Positions 5,416-9,884 of a stretch of DNA of 9,884 nt are shown one piece after another. Source of the DNA: Clostridia bacterium (GTDB lineage Bacteria; Bacillota; Clostridia; Oscillospirales; CAG-272). Both the position numbers and the translations under genes were made by a program. The stretch's first letter is position 1, and each line of letters begins with the position of its first letter. Where the stretch lies: contig JAGBXH010000302.1 of assembly GCA_017629395.1 (NCBI GenBank), positions 1 to 9,884 on the forward strand, in the 5' to 3' direction. The notes beneath the pieces were generated by a model that ran no database searches, was not told the origin of the DNA, and saw nothing but the letters and a program-made list of their open reading frames with translations.

Positions 5416-5488
5416 ACTGTATTTCTCCTGTTTTCACATTTTTCCCCTTTTCAAGGGTCAATGACAGTATGCACCCCGGCGCATGGTT

Positions 5489-6970
5489 TTATTCAGTCTG
5501 CTTGTCGGTTGTAACGCCCGCAAGCATATAACGGTTATGCAGCTGCTCCATGATGTCGTTATTCTTCTCGGAGAACACCACCACAAGCACCACGCCAAAA
5601 AACAGATCGATCACCCACCAAAGCGAGGCAAGCACGCGGTACCACTCTCCGCCCATGCCCGCATACGGCAGCATGACGGTGTAAGCAATGCCTCCCGCGG
5701 CACATACGATGCTCATGATCAGCACCGGCACAAGTCCGCGCGTCAACTGCTTGTGCAGCGCATTCATGCGCCCGTAGGTCTGCATATCCACGTGCTTTAC
5801 CTCATAGCCGGTATGAGAGCGAATCACGTCGCGCAGGCAGCCCAGCACGCCCAACACGCTCAGCACAAACAATACGGAGCAAATTGCACTAAGCACCACG
5901 GATACGGTGTAAGCGTCCGTTGCCTCAGCACCGCCCAATGCCGCTTGCGCCTCAAAGCCTTCAATGCGGAAATAGCGGATCTGCCAGAAATACTCGATTC
6001 CCGAAGCAAATGCATACGCTCCAAGCACGCTGACGCTTGCCTTCCACGCGGGTGCATAGTAGCGCAGCGCAAGCACGCCTGCTGCAAGGCAAAGAGCACA
6101 CAGAAAATCCGGCAGGATATTGATTCCGTCCATCGGCAGATCCAGCGAGAGCATCATGCCAAGCAGCAGGAAAAACGAGCCGAGCTTATACTGCTTTGCC
6201 ACAAACAGATCCTTATTGGGATAGATATCGCGCATATACTGCGCGTGCAAGGCATCCACAAGCGCACGATCACGCAGCACACCGATATAATAGCGCAGCG
6301 CAAGCAAGAGCCACACAATGCCTACCAGCGCGCCAAGCAATACGGCAGCGACTCGGAACAGCCAAACGTACGGGTAAAGATTGATCACCCTTTCGGAGTG
6401 CTCGGTCAGCACCGTAAATTCGGGCAACACGTTCAGCGCCACCTTCAGCACCGCAAAGAGCGCGGTCATAAAAGAAAAGCTTTCGGTAACGGTCACGGCG
6501 CGGCTTCCGTCAAATTCGGATTGTCTCTTGATCATAAGCGACCAGAATCTGCCTGCAGCCGTAGGACGGAATACGCTCTGCCCAACTCCCACGCGAGAGC
6601 CCGCATAGATCAAGCCCTCAAAGAAATGGTGGTACGCAGGCAACAGCGTCATAAGCTCCAGCACGCCAAACACAAAATTGCCCAGTAGCATGGTGGTGGG
6701 ACGGTCAACGTGGTTGACCAAGCCGAACAGCACGATGACAAAAGCAAGGCGTGCCGCGCTGATTGCCACCATGCGGTGAAAGCGCTTAGCACTCTCTTCA
6801 AAATGGTGATTGAGATAGGAAAGCGATGAAAGTCCCAACGATAAAAGGACATAGCCGATCACATCGGGCAGCAGATCGAACACCGCAATATCCGGATTCC
6901 ATAAAAACAAGGGGGCTAAGGCAATGAGCAAAAAGCCCATGCGTTTTCTCGGACGTATCTGCATCTGCAT
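5489..6970 (-). CDS. Multi-pass membrane protein with an internal duplication, function unknown
   Basis: A 493-aa protein with about 12 hydrophobic segments, for example 12-30, 36-53, 68-85, 94-112, 165-182, 202-229, 264-276, 286-305, 312-328, 354-379, 412-434 and 446-466. I do not recognise the family and see no catalytic or transport motif. It looks two-fold repeated: GFLL...LLPD..GY...GL..L.Y (12-52) aligns without gaps to GSFF...ILPD......G...L.Y (264-304). Each half also ends with a helix pair followed by LH.xYM (LHAQYM 241-246; LHNRYM 477-482). The frame is open up to 7156, but that extension overlaps the upstream gene. I place the start at 6970 (ATGCAGATG), 4 nt after AAAGGAGA; Met3 at 6964 is an equal alternative at 10 nt. 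It lies 19 nt after the 229-aa membrane gene, so the two are surely co-expressed. Confidence 0.82.
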   Translation of the reverse strand: MQMQIRPRKRMGFLLIALAPLFLWNPDIAVFDLLPDVIGYVLLSLGLSSLSYLNHHFEESAKRFHRMVAISAARLAFVIVLFGLVNHVDRPTTMLLGNFVFGVLELMTLLPAYHHFFEGLIYAGSRVGVGQSVFRPTAAGRFWSLMIKRQSEFDGSRAVTVTESFSFMTALFAVLKVALNVLPEFTVLTEHSERVINLYPYVWLFRVAAVLLGALVGIVWLLLALRYYIGVLRDRALVDALHAQYMRDIYPNKDLFVAKQYKLGSFFLLLGMMLSLDLPMDGINILPDFLCALCLAAGVLALRYYAPAWKASVSVLGAYAFASGIEYFWQIRYFRIEGFEAQAALGGAEATDAYTVSVVLSAICSVLFVLSVLGVLGCLRDVIRSHTGYEVKHVDMQTYGRMNALHKQLTRGLVPVLIMSIVCAAGGIAYTVMLPYAGMGGEWYRVLASLWWVIDLFFGVVLVVVFSEKNNDIMEQLHNRYMLAGVTTDKQTE

Positions 6971-6989
6971 CACTCTCCTTTCAATAAAA

Positions 6990-7679
6990 TTACTTCTTCT
7001 TTTTCTTTTTTCTCTCGCGCAAAGCCGCCTCACGCTCGCGTGCCAGCTTGTCACGCTCGTCCATTTTTTGGCGCATATCGTTGACAAAGCCAAAGCGAGA
7101 GGGTCTGCGCTCCATGTCCTCATCCCCCTCGGGGCAAATATACATGTAGCAGCCAAACAAATTGATCAGGTTAAAGATCGCCCACACAAACTGCAGCAAA
7201 AAGGCGATCAGCGAGAGCAGCTGCAGTCCAAATCCGGCAATCTCAAGTGCCAGGGCAACGATATAGGTGCTTGCCTGCACGCCTACCAGCCAAAGACCCC
7301 AATCCGCCTTTTTTACAATGGCGGGAAGCTCCAGCTCCAAGGCAAAGCCGCGCAGCTCTCTTAAAAGCACAAAGTGAAAGCAAAGCGTCAAGGCACATTC
7401 CAGCATGCTGACGATTGCCGTGACGAGCTTACCGAACACGGGCAGCTCGATCGACGCCATTCCCATGTGCGGCAGCAGCGCAAGCACGCTGCCGATCACG
7501 TGATAAAGGCAGCACACACCAAGCGGGATCAGCCACCATACAGCCCTTGTAAATGCAGGACGATAATCCTTTAGCTTGCCAAGCGACCATGCAATGCCTG
7601 CATAGCCGATCACCTTCAAGTACGAAAGCGGTACGAAAAATGCAAGAAAATACGATAAAAACAGTATTCCAAAGCCCAT
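6990..7679 (-). CDS. Membrane protein with a lysine-rich tail, function unknown, next to secA
   Basis: A 229-aa protein with about five to six membrane segments (3-19, 21-34, 48-68, 84-106, 130-148, 150-181). A cytosolic-looking charged tail follows: acidic ICPEGDEDME, then an Arg/Lys/Glu-rich helix (191-223) and six lysines at the very end. I do not recognise the family. VIGY plus the following L and F residues (23-43) match the same pattern at 37-57 of the next protein, so the two may be distant paralogues, one unit versus two. The ATG at 7679 is 8 nt after the secA stop; the secA TAA is part of the TAAGGA site that serves this gene, suggesting translational coupling. The tail's codons include A-AAA-AAG in frame, a known slippery heptamer. 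Anchoring to ribosomes, membrane lipids or the Sec machinery through the basic tail is possible but only a guess. Confidence 0.82.
   Translation of the reverse strand: MGFGILFLSYFLAFFVPLSYLKVIGYAGIAWSLGKLKDYRPAFTRAVWWLIPLGVCCLYHVIGSVLALLPHMGMASIELPVFGKLVTAIVSMLECALTLCFHFVLLRELRGFALELELPAIVKKADWGLWLVGVQASTYIVALALEIAGFGLQLLSLIAFLLQFVWAIFNLINLFGCYMYICPEGDEDMERRPSRFGFVNDMRQKMDERDKLAREREAALRERKKKKKK
7005..7011 (-). promoter_or_regulatory. Candidate -1 frameshift heptamer A-AAA-AAG
   Basis: Within the hexalysine tail the zero frame reads AGA AAA AAG AAA AAG, which contains A AAA AAG in the register used by E. coli dnaX. A -1 slip would add 11 residues (E-K-E-E-V-I-L-L-K-G-E) and stop at TGA 6972-6970, which shares its A with the ATG of the next gene. 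No stem-loop stimulator is evident; the next gene's AAAGGAG site lies downstream. Any polylysine tract could contain this heptamer by chance. Confidence 0.25.
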
Positions 7680-7687
7680 AACGATCC

Positions 7688-9884
7688 TTATTTACCCACG
7701 CCGCAGCAATTCTTATACTTTTTACCGGAGCCGCAGGGGCATGCATCGTTTCTGCCGATCTTGGGAGCTTCACGGCGCACCACGCTGACCTTCTTAAAGG
7801 TCTTCTTTCCCTGCCCCTCAAAGCCATCCTGCAAGGGATTGGCTACCTGCACGCGCTGTACCTCCTCGCGCGCTCTGGGCACAACGGAGAGGATCGTGCG
7901 CACCGTTTTTTCTCTGATCTCGCAGATCATGGCGTCAAACGCATCACCGCCCACGATGCGGTACTCGGTAATCGGGTCTCTTTGTGCGTACGCCTGCAAG
8001 CCGATGCTGCCCTTCAGATCATCCATCGCGTCAATATGCTCCATCCACGCAGTATCTACGTGACGAAGCAGCACTGCACGCTCTACCTCGCGGAAGTTGT
8101 CCTCGCCGAACAAAGCTTCCTTTTCGTTATACTTTTCCTCCGCCTTTTCCATCAAGTACTGCTCCAGCTGCTTCTTGGTCAGCTTGGAGAGTGTCTTTTC
8201 ATCATAGTGGAAATCGGTTTCGTCACAAAGATATCCCATATACGCATTGCGCAAGCCGTCGAGATTCCAGGTCTCGGGACCCTCCTCACCGGTATAGGCA
8301 GCTACGTTCTCCTTGATCGATTCCCCGATCATATGCAGGATCTTGACAGAGATGTCGTTATCCTCCAGCACCTCCTGGCGCTGCTTATAGATGATATTTC
8401 TCTGCTGGTTCATGACGTCGTCATAGGACAGCACGTACTTTCTGCGCTTGAAGTTCTGATCCTCAATTCTTTGCTGTGCGGATTGAATGCTGCCCGACAG
8501 GATCTTGGCATCAATGGGAGTATCATCGGTCATACCGATGCGATCCACCACGCCCGCGATCTTTTCCGAGCCGAACAGACGCATCAGGTCATCCTCCAGA
8601 GAGAGGAAGAAACGGCTCTCGCCGGGGTCACCCTGTCTGCCCGAGCGTCCGCGCAGCTGGTTGTCGATACGGCGGCTCTCGTGACGCTCAGTGCCCACGA
8701 TGAAGAGTCCGCCCGCATCCTTGACCATTTGTGCCTCGGGTGCAATCTGCTCCTTGAACTGCTCGTAAAGCTCTGTGTACTGCTCTCTGACGCCCAACAC
8801 TGCGGGATCGTCGGTCAAAGAGGTGCCGTTTGCCTGCGCGATCAGCGCCTCGTCCACGCCCTGTGCACGCAGCTCAGCCTTTGCCATGAATTCGGGGTTA
8901 CCGCCCAGCATGATATCGGTACCACGACCTGCCATATTGGTGGAAATGGTGACGGCACGGTATTTACCTGCCTGTGCAACGATCTCTGCCTCGCGGTCGT
9001 GATATTTTGCATTGAGCACGTGGTGCGGGATCTTTTCCTTTTTGAGTCTTGCAGAAAGCAGCTCGGACTTCTCAACCGAAACCGTACCCACAAGCACGGG
9101 CTGGCCTCTGTCGTAGCACTCCTTGATCTGCTCGATGATCGCTCTGTACTTACCCTCGACGTTCTTATAGACCACGTCGCTGTGATCTGTACGGATCATG
9201 GGCATATTGGTGGGAATTTCCACCACGTCCAGCGCGTAAATTTCTCTGAACTCCTCTTCCTCGGTCAGTGCCGTACCCGTCATACCCGAGAGCTTGCCGT
9301 ACATACGGAAGTAGTTCTGGAAGGTGATGGTTGCCAAGGTCTTGTTTTCCTTTTCGATCACAACGCCTTCCTTTGCCTCGATTGCCTGATGCAAGCCGTC
9401 CGAGTAGCGTCTGCCGTACATCAATCTGCCCGTAAAGGTATCGACGATGATAACGCCCTTATCGTTGACGATATAGTCCTGGTCGCGGTGCATGCAGCCG
9501 TGCGCGCGGATCGCCTGATTGACGTGGTGCGCGATGGTGGCATTCTCCTGGTCGGAGTAGTTTGCAAGACCGAAGAAGCGTTCTGCCTTCTTGGCGCCTC
9601 TGGGAGTCAGAATGGCGTTGTTCGCCTTTTCGTCCACGATATAGTCTGCCTCGATGTCGTCGTGCTGCTCCTTGGAGTCCAGCTCCTTGGTCACGTATTT
9701 GACAAGTGTTTTGACAAAGGCGTCTGCCTTTTCATAAAGATCGGTGGGCTTGTCTCCTGCGCCCGAAATGATCAGAGGCGTACGCGCCTCGTCGATCAGA
9801 ATGGAGTCCACCTCGTCCACGATCGCAAAGGCGTGGCCGCGCTGTACCATGTTCGCCTTGTAAACCACCATGTTGTCACGCAGG
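7688..9884 (-). CDS. secA: Preprotein translocase ATPase SecA, N-terminus outside the window
   Basis: The C-terminal 731 residues of SecA, the cytosolic ATPase that pushes unfolded preproteins through SecYEG. The frame is open to the window edge, where LRDNM of the conserved YLRDNM motif is visible. By comparison with E. coli SecA, roughly 200 N-terminal residues with Walker A are missing. Numbering from that Met (9871), one sees DEVDSILIDEARTPLIISG (19-37, Walker B), the preprotein cross-linking domain, then SGMTGTA and IPTNMP. NBD2 follows with STNMAGRGTDIMLGGNPE and the arginine-finger block QLRGRSGRQGDPGESRF, then SYDDVMNQQR of the helical scaffold. LLRHVDTAWMEHIDAMDDLK comes later. The end is the SEC-C zinc motif C711-P-C713...C722-C723, which binds SecB or ribosomes in relatives. 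All expected blocks are intact. It is the first visible gene of the minus-strand series and its promoter is not in view. Confidence 0.97.
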   Translation of the reverse strand, partial: LRDNMVVYKANMVQRGHAFAIVDEVDSILIDEARTPLIISGAGDKPTDLYEKADAFVKTLVKYVTKELDSKEQHDDIEADYIVDEKANNAILTPRGAKKAERFFGLANYSDQENATIAHHVNQAIRAHGCMHRDQDYIVNDKGVIIVDTFTGRLMYGRRYSDGLHQAIEAKEGVVIEKENKTLATITFQNYFRMYGKLSGMTGTALTEEEEFREIYALDVVEIPTNMPMIRTDHSDVVYKNVEGKYRAIIEQIKECYDRGQPVLVGTVSVEKSELLSARLKKEKIPHHVLNAKYHDREAEIVAQAGKYRAVTISTNMAGRGTDIMLGGNPEFMAKAELRAQGVDEALIAQANGTSLTDDPAVLGVREQYTELYEQFKEQIAPEAQMVKDAGGLFIVGTERHESRRIDNQLRGRSGRQGDPGESRFFLSLEDDLMRLFGSEKIAGVVDRIGMTDDTPIDAKILSGSIQSAQQRIEDQNFKRRKYVLSYDDVMNQQRNIIYKQRQEVLEDNDISVKILHMIGESIKENVAAYTGEEGPETWNLDGLRNAYMGYLCDETDFHYDEKTLSKLTKKQLEQYLMEKAEEKYNEKEALFGEDNFREVERAVLLRHVDTAWMEHIDAMDDLKGSIGLQAYAQRDPITEYRIVGGDAFDAMICEIREKTVRTILSVVPRAREEVQRVQVANPLQDGFEGQGKKTFKKVSVVRREAPKIGRNDACPCGSGKKYKNCCGVGK

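Noticed and set aside
5416..5484. Possible sporulation promoter before the Gln/Asn peptide (CATACTGT with an ATA 18 nt upstream, or GGGAAAAATG resembling a sigma-F -10)
   Set aside because: Spacing or -35 elements do not fit well: the GCATA upstream of GGGAAAAATG is 21 nt away rather than about 15. A sigma-A alternative (TTGACC then TGTGAA) is also weak.
5469..5484. Short hairpin (ATGCAC/GCGCAT) after the 493-aa gene considered as its terminator
   Set aside because: The stem is about six pairs and no T-run follows on the minus strand, so it is not a credible terminator in the relevant direction.
5230..5514. Plus-strand frame with a Leu/Ile/Val-rich stretch resembling a long membrane helix
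   Set aside because: The hydrophobic run is the TTCTG-type repeat read in another frame. There is no RBS before its ATG, and the minus-strand Gln/Asn frame has a proper one.
5483..6688. Long open frame of about 400 codons on the plus strand, antisense to the 493-aa membrane gene
   Set aside because: It is His/Gln/Lys/Arg-rich with no domain pattern or ribosome site. The opposite strand encodes a coherent membrane protein with a good ribosome site, so this is a mirror frame of hydrophobic codons.

Overview
The window looks like a chromosomal segment of a Gram-positive anaerobe of the class Clostridia, perhaps an Oscillospiraceae-like gut bacterium. This is inferred from the protein families (a PcrA with its C-terminal Tudor-like domain, a SecA ending in a SEC-C zinc motif, a SanA/YdcF protein), strong AGGAGG-type ribosome binding sites, consensus sigma-A promoters, mid-range GC, and palindromic intergenic repeats built on GTAGGGGC. 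Nothing here fixes a genus. I see no tRNA, rRNA, CRISPR array, transposase or phage gene.

Layout, left to right. (1) 1-903, minus strand: the start of a membrane acyltransferase-3 gene, cut by the window edge, lies downstream of a very compact phosphoglycosyl transferase gene. They probably form a surface-glycan transcription unit driven by a consensus promoter at 934-962. (2) 999-1735, plus strand: a divergent promoter and a SanA/YdcF (DUF218) envelope protein. (3) 1736-2171: a 436-bp gene-free region between convergent genes. It is packed with palindromic repeats, including two inverted copies of one roughly 70-bp unit, and a 12-bp stem-loop that can act as a two-way terminator. (4) 2172-9884, minus strand: a closely spaced gene series read right to left. 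It runs secA (5' end outside the window), a 229-aa membrane protein with a hexalysine tail, a 493-aa membrane protein, a 40-residue Gln/Asn peptide, the pcrA/uvrD helicase, and a cytidylate-kinase-like P-loop kinase. Gaps are 8, 18, 73, 61 and 33 nt, so co-transcription is plausible, with a possible internal break around 5255-5488.

Roles. SecA drives protein export. PcrA unwinds DNA and displaces proteins and RNA polymerase from it. The kinase probably phosphorylates a nucleotide. The left-hand genes act on the cell envelope. The two membrane proteins beside secA have no function I can name. The larger appears to be an internal duplication, and the smaller may be a single-unit relative.

Most of the window is housekeeping. 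The parts worth a second look are the Gln/Asn peptide, the duplicated membrane protein and its partner, a possible -1 frameshift site whose shifted frame stops on the next gene's start codon, and the composite repeat region. I do not see a clear new multi-gene system.
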